Below, piece after piece: positions 54,115-63,846 of a DNA stretch of 64,000 nucleotides. Source of the stretch: Lysobacter lycopersici (GTDB taxonomy: Bacteria; Pseudomonadota; Gammaproteobacteria; Xanthomonadales; Xanthomonadaceae). The stretch spans positions 2,370,001-2,434,000 of the forward strand of contig NZ_CP041742.1 in NCBI RefSeq assembly GCF_007556775.1, in the 5' to 3' direction. The translations under genes were made by a program, and so were the position numbers. The stretch's first letter is position 1. Each line of letters starts with the position of its first letter. Below the pieces are notes generated by a model that saw only the letters and a list, made by a program, of their open reading frames with translations, searched no databases and was not told the DNA's origin.

Positions 54115-56043
54115 ATGATTTCCTTCCGCAATTTCGCCCTGCGCCGGGGCGAACGCCTGCTGCTGTCCGACGTCGACCTGGCCCTGCACGCCGGCCATCG
54201 CGTGGGCGTGGTCGGCCGCAACGGCGCCGGCAAATCCTCGCTGTTCGCCGCGCTGATGGGCGAAATCGAGCCCGACAAGGGCGATATCGACCTGCCGGGC
54301 AAGGCGCGCATCGCCTCGGTCGCGCAGGAAACCCCACACCTGCCGGATCCGGCCATCGACTTCGTGTTGTCCGGGGATGCCGCCGTGCACGCCGCGGTGC
54401 AGGCCGAGGCCAATGCCTTCGCCGCCGAGGACTGGGAAGCCGTCGCCGAAGCGCACCACCGTCTGGAAGAACTCAACGGCTACGACGCCTCCGCGCGCGC
54501 GGGCAAGCTGCTGCACGGGCTCGGTTTCCCCGCGGATACGCATGCGAAGCCCGTTTCCGATTTCTCTGGCGGCTGGCGCGTGCGCTTGAATGTCGCGCGT
54601 GCGCTGATGACGCCGTCGGATCTGTTGCTGCTCGACGAACCCACCAACCACCTCGACCTCGACGCGGTGGTGTGGCTGGAGGAATGGCTGAAGCGCTATC
54701 CCGGCACGCTGCTGGTGATCTCGCACGACCGCGAGTTCCTCGACAACGTCACCACGCATACGCTGCACCTGCACGAGGGCAGGGCGAAGCTGTACGCCGG
54801 CGGTTACACCGATTTCGAACGCCAGCGCGCCGAACACTTGCGCCTGCAGCAGATCGCGCACGAGAAGGAACAGGCCGAACGCGCGCACCTGCAGAAGTTC
54901 ATCGACCGCTTCAAGGCCAAGGCCAGCAAGGCGAAGCAGGCGCAGTCGCGGATGAAGCGCCTCGCGAAACTCGCCGGCACCGAGGCGGTGCGCGCCGAAC
55001 GCGCGCTGCACATCGATTTCCCGGAACCGTTGCGGCTGCCGACGTCCTTGCTCTCGCTGCACGACGCGGATGCGGGGTATCCAGCTGTTGTGGTAGGGGC
55101 TTCAGCCCCGCCGGCAATGAGTGAAAGCGTCGCGGCTAAAGCCGCTCCCACAGTGATCCTCCATGGCGTCAACTTCGGCCTCGAGGCCGGCGACCGCATC
55201 GGCCTGCTCGGGCCGAACGGCGCGGGCAAGTCGACGCTGGTCAAGACACTCGTCGGCGAACTCGTGACCATGGCGGGCGAACGCAAGGCGCATCCGGACC
55301 TGCGCATCGGCTACTTCGCCCAGCACACGGTGGAATCGCTGGTCGCCGGCACCACGCCGCTCGACCACCTGCGCAAGCTCGCGCCCGACGTGCAGAACCA
55401 GGAGTTGCGCGATTTCCTCGGCAAGTGGCAGTTCCCCGGCGACCGCGCGTTCGAGGTCATCGACACCTTCAGCGGCGGCGAGAAGGCGCGGCTCGCGCTG
55501 GCGCTGATCGCGTATCGCCGCCCGAACCTGCTGCTGCTCGACGAACCGACCAATCACCTCGACCTCGACATGCGCGAAGCGCTGGCCGAGGCGCTCAGCG
55601 ATTTCGACGGCGCCATCGTCATGGTTTCGCACGACCGGCACCTGATCGGCCTGGTCAGCGACCAGTTCTGGCGCGTGCACGATGGCGTGGTCGAACCCTT
55701 CGCCGGCGACCTCGACGAATACGCGGCGTGGCTGCGTTCGCGCCCGGCGACGGGCGAGTCGAAATCCTCGGCGAAGGATGCGTCACCGAAGCGCGAACCG
55801 GAATCGTCGAAGCCGCAAGCCGCGGCGGCGCCAAAAGCGAAAATCAATCCGCACAAATTGCAGAAAGCGGAAGCGCGGGTCGCGCGTCTGGAGGAAAAGC
55901 TGGCCGAATGCGAGGCGCAGATGACCGATCCCGCGGTGTACGCCGATGCCGGCCGCGTCGCCGACCTCGGCCGCACGCAAATGCAGATCCGTTCCGAACT
56001 CGAAGAAGCCGAAGGCGAACTGCTCGCGCTTTACGAGGCCTGA
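54115..56043 (+). CDS. yheS: ABC-F family ribosome-associated ATPase (YheS-like) with REP insertion
   Basis: This 642-aa soluble protein has two ABC domains (Walker A GRNGAGKSS near residue 40, signature DFSGGWRVRLN; second Walker A GPNGAGKST near 369, signature FSGGEKARLALALI). The inter-domain P-site tRNA linker is about residues 230-310, and the C-terminal coiled coil about 575-642. ABC-F proteins relieve stalled ribosomes. Between the linker and the second ABC domain, residues about 325-346 are encoded by a REP-like element (55089-55152) that keeps the frame. The stop overlaps the convergent Pr6Pr gene by 13 nt. Confidence 0.93.
   Translation: MISFRNFALRRGERLLLSDVDLALHAGHRVGVVGRNGAGKSSLFAALMGEIEPDKGDIDLPGKARIASVAQETPHLPDPAIDFVLSGDAAVHAAVQAEANAFAAEDWEAVAEAHHRLEELNGYDASARAGKLLHGLGFPADTHAKPVSDFSGGWRVRLNVARALMTPSDLLLLDEPTNHLDLDAVVWLEEWLKRYPGTLLVISHDREFLDNVTTHTLHLHEGRAKLYAGGYTDFERQRAEHLRLQQIAHEKEQAERAHLQKFIDRFKAKASKAKQAQSRMKRLAKLAGTEAVRAERALHIDFPEPLRLPTSLLSLHDADAGYPAVVVGASAPPAMSESVAAKAAPTVILHGVNFGLEAGDRIGLLGPNGAGKSTLVKTLVGELVTMAGERKAHPDLRIGYFAQHTVESLVAGTTPLDHLRKLAPDVQNQELRDFLGKWQFPGDRAFEVIDTFSGGEKARLALALIAYRRPNLLLLDEPTNHLDLDMREALAEALSDFDGAIVMVSHDRHLIGLVSDQFWRVHDGVVEPFAGDLDEYAAWLRSRPATGESKSSAKDASPKREPESSKPQAAAAPKAKINPHKLQKAEARVARLEEKLAECEAQMTDPAVYADAGRVADLGRTQMQIRSELEEAEGELLALYEA
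55089..55152. repeat. REP-like inverted pair inserted in frame in the ABC-F gene
   Basis: Two opposed REP-type arms (tgtggtaggggcttcagcccc and gtcgcggctaaagccgctcccaca style) flank a short spacer within the coding sequence. The element is normally intergenic, as at 14918-15018. It adds about 21 residues (AVVVGASAPP...VAAKAAP) without breaking the frame. Confidence 0.85.
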
Positions 56044-56645
56044 GCCACGGCCTTCGTGCGTCGGTTCGCGAACGCACGCAACGCATGGCCTGCGAGCAGG
56101 AAGGCGACTCCCAGTCCGGCGACGTTGAGCAACACGCGCGGCAAACCCAGCGCCGGCACATCGATGAAAGGATAGGGATAGAACCCGCTCGCCGCGCCGC
56201 GCGCCAGCGCGTACGCCGCATAGATCGCGGGCCACGCCAGCCACGACCATGGCGCGCTGGCGGCGATGCGATTTCGCGGCGGAAACGCGATCCACCACAG
56301 CAATGCCGCCGTCGGCACGGCGTAATGCAGGAGGATGTTCGCCAGCGAATGCGGCCCCGGCGGGATGTCCTCGCCGCGCAACAGCAGGTGGTAACCGAGG
56401 CCGACCAGCGCGATCGCGGTCACCGCGCAGCCGCGCCAGCGCAGCTCGATGCCGCCATCGGCACGCATCGCGGCGAACGTCGCGACCGTCGCCACCAGCA
56501 AGTTGGTGAGTACGGTGAAGTAGGCGAGAAACATCGACAGCCCGCGCAACATGCCGCGATCGCTGCCGAGCGAGAGGAACAGCTGCAGCAGCAGCGCCGC
56601 CCATGCCAGCACGGCAAGCAAGACGGCGGCCGTGCGAGCGTGCAC
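56031..56645 (-). CDS. Pr6Pr family membrane protein
   Basis: This 204-aa protein has six predicted membrane helices and the Pr6Pr features FTVLTNLLVA near residue 45, LHYAVPTAALLWW and the YPYPFIDV loop. Relatives include the AIG1/FAR-17a group in eukaryotes, of which some hydrolyse unusual fatty esters. The role in bacteria is not known. The start is GTG 56645, 4 nt after the SIMPL gene on the same strand, so the two are probably co-transcribed. Confidence 0.8.
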   Translation of the reverse strand: MHARTAAVLLAVLAWAALLLQLFLSLGSDRGMLRGLSMFLAYFTVLTNLLVATVATFAAMRADGGIELRWRGCAVTAIALVGLGYHLLLRGEDIPPGPHSLANILLHYAVPTAALLWWIAFPPRNRIAASAPWSWLAWPAIYAAYALARGAASGFYPYPFIDVPALGLPRVLLNVAGLGVAFLLAGHALRAFANRRTKAVAQAS

Positions 56646-56649
56646 GGCA

Positions 56650-57351
56650 TCAGTCCTTCAGGAAGTATTCGATCGTCGTCACCACGCGCACGTTCTTGAT
56701 GAACGGGCTGGTCTGGTCGCGGTCGCTGATGTCGATCGCGCCCTGGTTGGCGGTGCGGATGCCGGCCACGGTGGAACCCGAATCCTTGGCGAACTGCTCG
56801 GCGGCCTTGCGCGCATTCGCCGTGGCTTCGGCGATCAGCGCCGGCTTGATCGATTGCAGCGCCTGGAAGTCGTACTGCGGGTCGCTGCCTTCGGTGATCA
56901 GGACGCCGGCGTTGAGCAGTTCGCCGCTGCGCGAAATCACCGGCAAGGCCTGCTTCACCTTTTCGGTGCGCAGGGTCACGCTGGACGTCGCGCGGTAGCG
57001 TTCCGGCGGGCGGTCGCTGCCGTAACTGTAGGCCCAGCGATCTTCCACGCGCGTCGGCGAGGTGGTGATTTCGTTCGCGCCGAAGCCGGCCTTGGTCAGG
57101 AAGTCGCGCACGATGCCGGCATTGCGGGTAATCCCCGCCTGCACAGTGGCGAGGTCGTTGCCGTTGACGGTGAAGGTGATCGGCCACACCGCGAGGTCGG
57201 CGTCGACCAGCTTTTCCGCCGAACCCTTGACCGTGACGTAGCGGTCGGCGGTGCGCAGTTTCGACATGCCCTGCGCGGCGAACCAGCCGGCGCCGAGCAG
57301 GCCGAGCGCGACGAGCAGGGCGGCGATGACGGAACGCGGGCTGGTCGACAT
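56650..57351 (-). CDS. SIMPL domain protein
   Basis: This 233-aa protein has an N-terminal signal anchor (about residues 7-27) and a SIMPL/DUF541 domain with VTVKGSAEKLVDADLAVW, RNAGIVRDFLTKAGF, YRATSSVTLRT and the closing VVTTIEYFLKD. Such periplasmic proteins are linked with oxidative-stress or envelope functions. No catalytic residues are known. The start is ATG 57351. Confidence 0.85.
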   Translation of the reverse strand: MSTSPRSVIAALLVALGLLGAGWFAAQGMSKLRTADRYVTVKGSAEKLVDADLAVWPITFTVNGNDLATVQAGITRNAGIVRDFLTKAGFGANEITTSPTRVEDRWAYSYGSDRPPERYRATSSVTLRTEKVKQALPVISRSGELLNAGVLITEGSDPQYDFQALQSIKPALIAEATANARKAAEQFAKDSGSTVAGIRTANQGAIDISDRDQTSPFIKNVRVVTTIEYFLKD

Positions 57352-57451
57352 GGCGGTTCTCGTGCAGTGGGATTGCCCGACCTTAACGCGTTCGGCTTGA
57401 ACGTGCGGCCAGTGGCCCCAGAATGGCGGGATTCCAGACGCTGCGACGCCG

Positions 57452-57784
57452 ATGCCGATCTACGCCTTCGCCTGCAACAACTGCGGCCACCTGTTCGACA
57501 AGCTGCAGAAGCTGTCCGACGCCGACCCCGACACCTGCCCGGCCTGCGGCGCGCAAGGCACCGTGCATCGGCGCCTGACCGCGCCGCAGTTCCGCCTCGC
57601 CGGCGGCGGCTGGTACGAGACCGATTTCAAGAAGGACGGCAAGCGCAACCTCGCCGGCGATGGCGGGGATGCGAAGCCCGCCGAGGCCAAGCCGGATGCG
57701 GCATCGGCCGCCAAACCCAAGGCCGACAAGCCGGCCGAAGCGCCCAAGCCCGCGTCGAAACCGGCATCCGGCGACGCGGGCTGA
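57452..57784 (+). CDS. FmdB-type zinc ribbon protein
   Basis: This 110-aa protein starts MPIYAFACNNCGHLFDKLQKL and has a second CPACG pair, forming the FmdB/CxxC zinc ribbon (residues 1-45). The C-terminal 50 residues are Ala/Lys/Pro repeats of low complexity. Genes of this type lie before aspS in many related genomes, as here, apart from the inserted DUF3011 gene on the other strand. Its regulatory target is not known. Confidence 0.88.
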   Translation: MPIYAFACNNCGHLFDKLQKLSDADPDTCPACGAQGTVHRRLTAPQFRLAGGGWYETDFKKDGKRNLAGDGGDAKPAEAKPDAASAAKPKADKPAEAPKPASKPASGDAG

Positions 57785-57793
57785 GAACGCGCC

Positions 57794-58699
57794 TCAGCGC
57801 GCGCCGAACAGGCCGCGACAGCCGTTCTGCACCGTGATCCTGCCGTTCGCGTACCACCAGTTGCCGCCTTCGCGGCAAGGCGTGGACGAGAGCTGGCGTT
57901 GCAGGTAGGGCCGTCCGTACATGGCGTTCCAGGCGCACGACGTCGGGCGATTCGAGGTGCTGGAACAGCTCACGTTGTAACCGCTCCCCGCGCCCGTCCC
58001 GACCAGGAACACGCCGCGGCAACCACGGTTCACCCAAATCGCGTCCCCGCGCGTGCCCCAGTTGGAATCGCGGATGCAGCGGGTGTCGGACAGCTGTCGC
58101 TGCAGGGCCACGTTGCCGAAACCGCCCGCCGCGCATTCGCGGTAACGGTTATCGGTGCTTTCGCAACGGACCTCGTGGGTGACGCCGCTCCAGGCACCGG
58201 CGGCGAATTCGCCTCGGCAGCCGTTCATTACCGTGACCTGGCCGCGGCCCGAATAGTAGCTCTGGCCTTCGATGCAGCGCGTGTCCGACAGTTGCCGAAC
58301 CAGTTGCGAGCGCACCTGCCATGGCGTATTGCAGGTGCGGGTGCGGTTATCGGTGCTCTCGCAACGCACGGTGTTCCCGGAACCGGGCGGCGGCCAGCCG
58401 CCGTTGTTGCCGGCGAGCGATTGCGCGATGTCCTGCCTCACCCGGCTGTAGGTCCAGCGCGACAGCCGCACCTGGTCGAGGTAGAAGCGCAGCTGGTCGG
58501 CGGGAATGCGGCGGCCGCCGGATTGTTCCGAATATTCGAGCGAGATCACCCGGGTCTGCTCCGCCGTGGTCAAGGTCCACAACTGTTCCGGCGCATAGGC
58601 GCGGGTAGCGGGTTGGGCATGCGCTGGCGGCAGGATCGCTGACGTGGCGAGCCCGAAGGCGAGGACGACGAACGCGGCGAACAGCGACGGACGATGCAT
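57794..58699 (-). CDS. Secreted DUF3011 protein with three cysteine-rich repeats
   Basis: This 301-aa protein has a signal peptide (about residues 1-28, ending AHA). After an N-terminal helical part come three DUF3011 repeats. Each has CxSTxNRxxxC, a QLSxTxC element and an NGCRGxF/NRGCRGVF finish (about residues 110-165, 175-235 and 240-298). The even spacing of cysteines implies disulfides in the periplasm or outside. A carbohydrate- or peptide-binding function is possible but not shown. The start is ATG 58699. Confidence 0.82.
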   Translation of the reverse strand: MHRPSLFAAFVVLAFGLATSAILPPAHAQPATRAYAPEQLWTLTTAEQTRVISLEYSEQSGGRRIPADQLRFYLDQVRLSRWTYSRVRQDIAQSLAGNNGGWPPPGSGNTVRCESTDNRTRTCNTPWQVRSQLVRQLSDTRCIEGQSYYSGRGQVTVMNGCRGEFAAGAWSGVTHEVRCESTDNRYRECAAGGFGNVALQRQLSDTRCIRDSNWGTRGDAIWVNRGCRGVFLVGTGAGSGYNVSCSSTSNRPTSCAWNAMYGRPYLQRQLSSTPCREGGNWWYANGRITVQNGCRGLFGAR

Positions 58700-58842
58700 G
58701 GCGATCCCCTTCGGAAGCTTGTTGTTCACGGCCAAAGGCATCCCCGGCCCGCCGTTCGGGGCAAATTAGGCCCCGGCACCGTTAAAATGGCGTGTCCGCG
58801 GCGCCCGCGATCCGCGCCGCGCGCCCCTTCCCCGGAGTCCTG

Positions 58843-60615
58843 ATGCGTACCCATTTCTGCGGCCTCGTCGACGAGGCCCTGGTCGGCCAGACCGTCACCC
58901 TGTGCGGATGGGCCGATGTCGCCCGCAACATGGGCCATTTCGTCTTCATCGACCTGCGCGACCACGAGGGCATCGTGCAGGTGGTGGCCGAGCCGTCGGA
59001 CGGCGACGGCGGTCGCGACGTGGTCGAAGCCGCGGCGAAGGTGGGCTACGAGGACTGCCTGCGCATCACCGGCACCGTGCGTCGCCGCCAGAACCCGAAC
59101 CCAAAGATCCATACCGGCCAGGTCGAAGTCGTCGCCGAAAAGATCGAAGTCCTCAACAAGGCCGAGCCGCTGCCGTTCCACGCGCACGAGAACCCGGGCG
59201 AGGACATCCGCCTCAAGTACCGCTACCTCGACCTGCGCACGCCGGACATGCAGCGCAAGATGCGCACGCGCACGAAACTGGTCAGCGCCTTGCGCGCGTG
59301 GCTGGACGCGCGCGGCTTCCAGGACATCGAGACGCCGATCCTGACCAAGGCCACGCCCGAGGGCGCGCGCGACTTCCTGGTGCCGGCACGCATGCACGAA
59401 GGCGAGTTCTACGCGCTGCCGCAGTCGCCGCAGTTGTTCAAGCAGATCCTGATGATGGCGGGCTTCGACCGCTACTACCAGATCGCGCGCTGCTTCCGCG
59501 ACGAAGCCCTGCGCGCCGACCGCCAGCTCGAATTCACCCAGCTCGACATGGAATTCGCGTGGGTCGACGAGAAGATCGTGCAGGACACGGTCGAGGCGAT
59601 GGTCCGCGACGTGTTCCGCGAAGTGATGGGAGTCGAGCTCGATGCGACTTTCCCGCGCATGACCTGGGCCGAGGCGATGCGCCGCTACGGCTCGGACAAG
59701 CCGGACCTGCGCATCGGCCTGGAACTCGTCGATGTCGCCGAACTGGTGAAGAACTGCGAATTCGCGGCGTTCACCGCCGCCGCGAACGACCCGGACGGCC
59801 GCGTCGCCGCGCTGCGCATCCCCGGCGGCGCGTCGCTCTCGCGCAAGCAGATCGACGAATACGCCGCGCACGCCGCGAAGTTCGGCGCCAAGGGCCTGGC
59901 CTACGCGAAGATCGACGACGCTGGCGCGGTGAATTCGCCGATCCAGAAATTCTTCGCCGAGGACGCGTTCAAGGCGCTGCTCGACGCGGTCGGCCTGCGC
60001 AACGGCGACATCGCCTTTTTCGGCGCGGGCAACTACAAGACCGTCAGTGATTCCATGGGCGCGCTACGGCTCAAGGCCGGCAAGGACTTCAACCTCGTGC
60101 AGGACGGCTGGAAGCCGCTCTGGATCACCGATTTCCCGATGTTCGAATGGGACGACGAGGAGCAGCGCTACGTCGCGCTGCACCATCCCTTCACCGCGCC
60201 CGCGGTCGATTCCATCGCCGACCTGCGCACGAACGCGAAGACCGCGGTTTCACGCGGCTACGACATGGTGCTCAACGGCAACGAGATCGGAGGCGGTTCG
60301 ATCCGCATCCACAACTCGGCCATGCAGAGCGCGGTGTTCGAACTGCTCGGCATCGGCGCGGAGGAAGCGGAGGGCAAGTTCGGCTTCCTGCTCGACGCAC
60401 TCAAGTACGGCGCGCCGCCGCACGGCGGCATCGCCTTCGGCATCGACCGCATCGCCGCGCTGATGGCCGGAACCGAGTCGATCCGCGACGTCATCGCGTT
60501 CCCCAAGACCACCACCGCGCAATGCCTGATGACCGGCGCGCCATCGCCGGTGCCGGACAAGCAATTGGCCGAGGTGCATGTGCAGGTGCGCGAGAAGGGT
60601 GCGGACAAGGCGTGA
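58843..60615 (+). CDS. aspS: Aspartyl-tRNA synthetase
   Basis: This 590-aa class II synthetase has the anticodon-binding OB fold at residues 1-105 ([23 protein letters not shown]), class II motif 2 [19 protein letters not shown], the bacterial GAD insertion domain (about 290-430), and motif 3 [12 protein letters not shown]. The start ATG 58843 has GGAG 5 nt upstream; the in-frame ATG 17 codons earlier lacks a site. Whether it also charges tRNA-Asn cannot be told. It is followed by a GTGA-overlapping GNAT gene. Confidence 0.97.
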   Translation: MRTHFCGLVDEALVGQTVTLCGWADVARNMGHFVFIDLRDHEGIVQVVAEPSDGDGGRDVVEAAAKVGYEDCLRITGTVRRRQNPNPKIHTGQVEVVAEKIEVLNKAEPLPFHAHENPGEDIRLKYRYLDLRTPDMQRKMRTRTKLVSALRAWLDARGFQDIETPILTKATPEGARDFLVPARMHEGEFYALPQSPQLFKQILMMAGFDRYYQIARCFRDEALRADRQLEFTQLDMEFAWVDEKIVQDTVEAMVRDVFREVMGVELDATFPRMTWAEAMRRYGSDKPDLRIGLELVDVAELVKNCEFAAFTAAANDPDGRVAALRIPGGASLSRKQIDEYAAHAAKFGAKGLAYAKIDDAGAVNSPIQKFFAEDAFKALLDAVGLRNGDIAFFGAGNYKTVSDSMGALRLKAGKDFNLVQDGWKPLWITDFPMFEWDDEEQRYVALHHPFTAPAVDSIADLRTNAKTAVSRGYDMVLNGNEIGGGSIRIHNSAMQSAVFELLGIGAEEAEGKFGFLLDALKYGAPPHGGIAFGIDRIAALMAGTESIRDVIAFPKTTTAQCLMTGAPSPVPDKQLAEVHVQVREKGADKA

Positions 60616-61136
60616 CCGCCACCATCCGCCGCGCGGTGCCCGACGACGTCGCCGTGCTGGTGGAGTTGGGCACGTCCACCTTCGTCGAGACCTTCGGCCA
60701 TCTGTATTCGGCAGCGGATCTGCAGGCCTTCCTCGGCGAAAGCCATTCGCCGGATGCGTATGCGAAGACGCTGGCGAATCCGGATTACGCGCTATGGATC
60801 GCCGAACGCGACGGCAACGCGATCGGTTACGCGCAGGCCGGGCCATGCGGATTGCCGCACGCGGACGTGCGTCACGGCGACGGCGAACTGAAGCGTCTCT
60901 ACCTGCGCCAGTCCGAACAGAACGGCGGCGTCGGTCGCGCGCTGATGGATGCGGCGATGCAATGGTTGGAGCGCGACGGCCCGCGCCCGCTATGGATCAG
61001 CGTGTGGTCGGAGAACCACGGCGCGCAGCGCTTCTACGCGCGCCACGGTTTCGAATTTGCCGGCGAATACGAATTCCCCGTGGGCGAACAGCGCGACCGC
61101 GAATTCATGTTCCGGCGCCTGCCGCGCGATGCATGA
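60612..61136 (+). CDS. GNAT family N-acetyltransferase
   Basis: This 174-aa protein has a GNAT fold with [22 protein letters not shown], where the Q/R-x-x-G-x-G/A acetyl-CoA loop appears as QNGGVGRA, and the C-terminal [15 protein letters not shown]. The start GTG 60612 overlaps the aspS stop (GTGA). The acceptor is unknown. It is coupled to the following hydrolase by an ATGA overlap. Confidence 0.87.
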   Translation: MTATIRRAVPDDVAVLVELGTSTFVETFGHLYSAADLQAFLGESHSPDAYAKTLANPDYALWIAERDGNAIGYAQAGPCGLPHADVRHGDGELKRLYLRQSEQNGGVGRALMDAAMQWLERDGPRPLWISVWSENHGAQRFYARHGFEFAGEYEFPVGEQRDREFMFRRLPRDA

Positions 61137-61798
61137 TCGAATCGGCCGCGAACGAGCCCGTCCTGCTGGTGCATGGCTTGTGGATGCGCGGCATCACCAT
61201 GCGCTGGCTGGCCACGCGCCTGCGCAGCCGCGGTTTCGAGCCGCGCACCTTCGAATATTTCAGCCTGCTGCAGGACACCGATGCGGTGGTCTCGCGCCTC
61301 GCCGACGCGCTGCGCGAGCGCCCGCGCACGCACGTACTCGCGCACAGCCTCGGCGGCCTGCTCGCGTTGCGCGCGGCGGAACACGCCGGCGCGGACGGGA
61401 TCGGCCGCATCGTCTGCCTTGGCTCGCCGCTGGCCGGAAGCAGCGCCGCCGCGAGCATCGCGGCGAAGTTGCCGGCCGGGGCGCAACTGGTCGGGCACAA
61501 TCGCGCGCTGCTTGAATCCGGCGTGGACCATGTTCCCGAGGGCATCGAGGTCGGCGCCATCGCCGGCTGCGTGCCGCACGGACTGGGCGGTTTCGTCGCG
61601 CACTTCGACGGTGAACACGACGGCAGCGTGGCGGTGGCCGAAACCCGCTTGCCCGGCCTCGCCGACCACGTCGTGCTGCGCGCCAGCCACAGCGGCCTGC
61701 TGTTCTCGGACCCGGCCGTTCGCCAGGCGGTGGCATTCCTGCGCGAGGGTCACTTCGACCGCGATTTCGAGTCCGGCGTCGAATCCCGGGTCGTATAA
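61133..61798 (+). CDS. Alpha/beta-fold hydrolase (lipase-like)
   Basis: This 221-aa protein has the oxyanion loop LLVHGLWM and the nucleophile elbow AHSLGGLLA (Ser at about residue 68). The closing His is in RASHSGLLFSD. It has no signal peptide, so it is likely cytoplasmic. It resembles small esterase/PGAP1-like hydrolases. It overlaps the GNAT gene by 4 nt and ends 33 nt before yebC. Confidence 0.85.
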   Translation: MIESAANEPVLLVHGLWMRGITMRWLATRLRSRGFEPRTFEYFSLLQDTDAVVSRLADALRERPRTHVLAHSLGGLLALRAAEHAGADGIGRIVCLGSPLAGSSAAASIAAKLPAGAQLVGHNRALLESGVDHVPEGIEVGAIAGCVPHGLGGFVAHFDGEHDGSVAVAETRLPGLADHVVLRASHSGLLFSDPAVRQAVAFLREGHFDRDFESGVESRVV

Positions 61799-61831
61799 TC
61801 CGCCCCTTCCGGGGACATTGACGAAAAACGC

Positions 61832-62563
61832 ATGGGACGCGGTCCTTCCATCGAAGCGCGCAAGAACGCGGTCGACGCGCAGCGCGGCAAGATCTTCACC
61901 AAGGTGATCCGCGAGATCTCGGTCGCGGCGCGCGCCGGCGGCGGCGATCCGGCGGGCAACCCGCGCTTGCGCAGCGCCATCGACAAGGGCCTCGCGGTGA
62001 ACATGTCCAAGGACGTGATCGAGCGCGCGATCAAGAAGGCCACCGGCGAACTCGAAGGCGTGACCTACGAGGAAATCCGCTACGAAGGCTACGCGCCCGG
62101 CGGCGTCGCGGTGATCGTCGACTGCCTCACCGACAACAAGGTCCGCACCGTCGCCGACGTGCGCCACGCGTTCACCAAGTTCGGCGGCAACATGGGTACC
62201 GAAGGCTCGGTCGCGTTCATGTTCAAGAAGCTCGGCGTGCTCAGTTACGACGCCGGCGCGGACGAGGACAAGATCACCGAAGCCGCGATCGAGGCCGGTG
62301 CCGACGACGTGGTGGTGTATCCGGAAGACGGCGCGATCGACGTGCTCACCTCGCCCGAGGCCTTCGCCGAAGTGAAATCGGCGATGGAAGCCGCGGGCCT
62401 CGCGCCGGGTTTCGCCGAAGTCACGATGCGCGCCGACAACGATTCCCCGGTCGATGGCGAAACCGCCGAGCAGGTGCAGAAGCTGCTCGCGTGGCTCGAA
62501 GACATGGACGACGTGCAGAACGTGTATTCCAACGCCGAACCCGGGGACGGCGCCTCCGCGTAA
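61832..62563 (+). CDS. yebC: YebC/PmpR family transcriptional/translation factor
   Basis: This 243-aa protein matches YebC (three-domain, TACO1-like) along its length: [38 protein letters not shown], and [15 protein letters not shown]. YebC proteins have been described both as DNA-binding regulators and as factors that ease translation of difficult sequences. Its place ahead of ruvC is conserved. The start is ATG 61832. Confidence 0.96.
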   Translation: MGRGPSIEARKNAVDAQRGKIFTKVIREISVAARAGGGDPAGNPRLRSAIDKGLAVNMSKDVIERAIKKATGELEGVTYEEIRYEGYAPGGVAVIVDCLTDNKVRTVADVRHAFTKFGGNMGTEGSVAFMFKKLGVLSYDAGADEDKITEAAIEAGADDVVVYPEDGAIDVLTSPEAFAEVKSAMEAAGLAPGFAEVTMRADNDSPVDGETAEQVQKLLAWLEDMDDVQNVYSNAEPGDGASA

Positions 62564-62581
62564 TCGCGCAGGCAGCCCATC

Positions 62582-63103
62582 ATGACCAGGATCCTGGGGA
62601 TCGACCCCGGCTCGCAACGCACCGGCGTCGGCATCATCGATGTCGCGCCGGATGGTTCGATGCGCCATGTCCACCACCAGCCGCTGGTGCTGCTGGGCGC
62701 GGAATCGTTCCCGTTGCGCTTGCGAAAATTGCTCGACGGCCTGTGGGCGCTGGTCGAGGAATACCGCCCGGACGAAGTCGCGATCGAGGAAGTGTTCCTC
62801 TCCAACAACGCGATGAGCGCGCTCAAGCTCGGGCAGGCCCGCGGCGCGGCGATCGGTGCCTGCGTCGCGCGTGATTTGCCGGTCAGCGAATACGCCGCGC
62901 GCCAGGTCAAGCTCGCGGTGGTCGGCACCGGCGGCGCGGACAAGGCGCAGGTGCAGCACATGGTCGGGCTGATGCTGAACCTGCAGGGAAAATTGCAGGC
63001 TGACGCCGCCGACGCGCTCGCGGTCGCGATCACGCATGCGCATGTGCGCGCCAGCGCGAACCGGCTCGGCGTGGATGCGCGTACCGCCTGGGGGCGGAGA
63101 TGA
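62582..63103 (+). CDS. ruvC: Holliday junction resolvase RuvC
   Basis: This 173-aa nuclease cuts Holliday junctions with RuvAB. The catalytic acids are Asp in [11 protein letters not shown] (D7), Glu in [10 protein letters not shown], and Asp in [13 protein letters not shown]. Length is normal. The ruvC-ruvA pair is interrupted by a 142-bp gap that carries a long inverted repeat. Confidence 0.97.
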   Translation: MTRILGIDPGSQRTGVGIIDVAPDGSMRHVHHQPLVLLGAESFPLRLRKLLDGLWALVEEYRPDEVAIEEVFLSNNAMSALKLGQARGAAIGACVARDLPVSEYAARQVKLAVVGTGGADKAQVQHMVGLMLNLQGKLQADAADALAVAITHAHVRASANRLGVDARTAWGRR

Positions 63104-63114
63104 TCGCTTTTGCT

Positions 63115-63211
63115 CGTCATTCCCGCGAAAGCGGGAATCCAGCCTTTGCTTTTGTTTTGCCGCCAAAAAGCGAAATTCAAAAACGGGATTCCCGCTTTCG
63201 CGGGAATGACG
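63115..63211. repeat. Long inverted repeat between ruvC and ruvA
   Basis: Two perfectly complementary 26-bp arms (63115-63140 and 63186-63211), each itself palindromic (attcccgcgaaagcgggaat), flank a 45-bp AT-rich centre. The structure looks like a small non-autonomous mobile element or MITE. It could fold strongly in the message and separate ruvC expression from ruvA. Confidence 0.88.
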
Positions 63212-63245
63212 GCTTGAAAAATCGTCTCGGCATGGAGAATTGTCC

Positions 63246-63833
63246 GTGATCGGCAGACTCAAAGGCGTCCTGATCCACAAGTCGCCGCCGTGGCTGGTGG
63301 TCGACGTGCACGGCGTCGGTTACGAACTCGAAGCGCCGATGAGCACCTTCTACGACCTGCCGGACACGGGTCACGAGGTGTTCCTGTTCACCCATTACGC
63401 GCAGAAGGAAGACAGCGTGTCGCTGTACGGCTTCCTGACCGAAGCCGAGCGCCGCCTGTTCCGCGACGTGCAGAAGGTCAGCGGCATCGGCGCGAAGATC
63501 GCGCTGGCGGTGCTGTCCGGCGTGAGCGTCGGCGAATTCGCACGGCTGGTGCAGACCTCCGACGTGGCCGCGCTCACCCGCATTCCCGGCATCGGCAAGA
63601 AGACCGCCGAACGCATGGTGGTGGAATTGCGCGACCGCGCCGCGGACCTCGGTGCCGGTGCGGTCGTCGGCTCCATCGGATCGCCCGGCGATCCGCTGTC
63701 CGAAGCCACGACCGCGCTGCAGGCGCTGGGCTACAAGCCCGCCGAGGCCGAACGCATGGCCCGCGCCGCGCGAAGTGAAGGCGACGCAGCCGAAACCATC
63801 ATCCGCAAGGCGCTACAGTCCGCGCTCCGTTGA
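63246..63833 (+). CDS. ruvA: Holliday junction DNA-binding protein RuvA
   Basis: This 195-aa protein forms tetramers that hold the junction for RuvB. It has an OB fold (MIGRLKGVL start), two helix-hairpin-helix motifs ([17 protein letters not shown] and [17 protein letters not shown]) and the C-terminal RuvB-binding domain ([16 protein letters not shown]). GTG 63246 is chosen: GGAG at 63234-63237 stands 8 nt before it, against 2 nt for the TTG at 63240, and the family starts MIGRL. Confidence 0.96.
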   Translation: MIGRLKGVLIHKSPPWLVVDVHGVGYELEAPMSTFYDLPDTGHEVFLFTHYAQKEDSVSLYGFLTEAERRLFRDVQKVSGIGAKIALAVLSGVSVGEFARLVQTSDVAALTRIPGIGKKTAERMVVELRDRAADLGAGAVVGSIGSPGDPLSEATTALQALGYKPAEAERMARAARSEGDAAETIIRKALQSALR

Positions 63834-63846
63834 GCCACCCGTCCCG

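Noticed and set aside
63115-63211. Possible insertion sequence
   Set aside because: The inverted repeat is under 100 bp with no transposase frame inside; at most it is a non-autonomous element.
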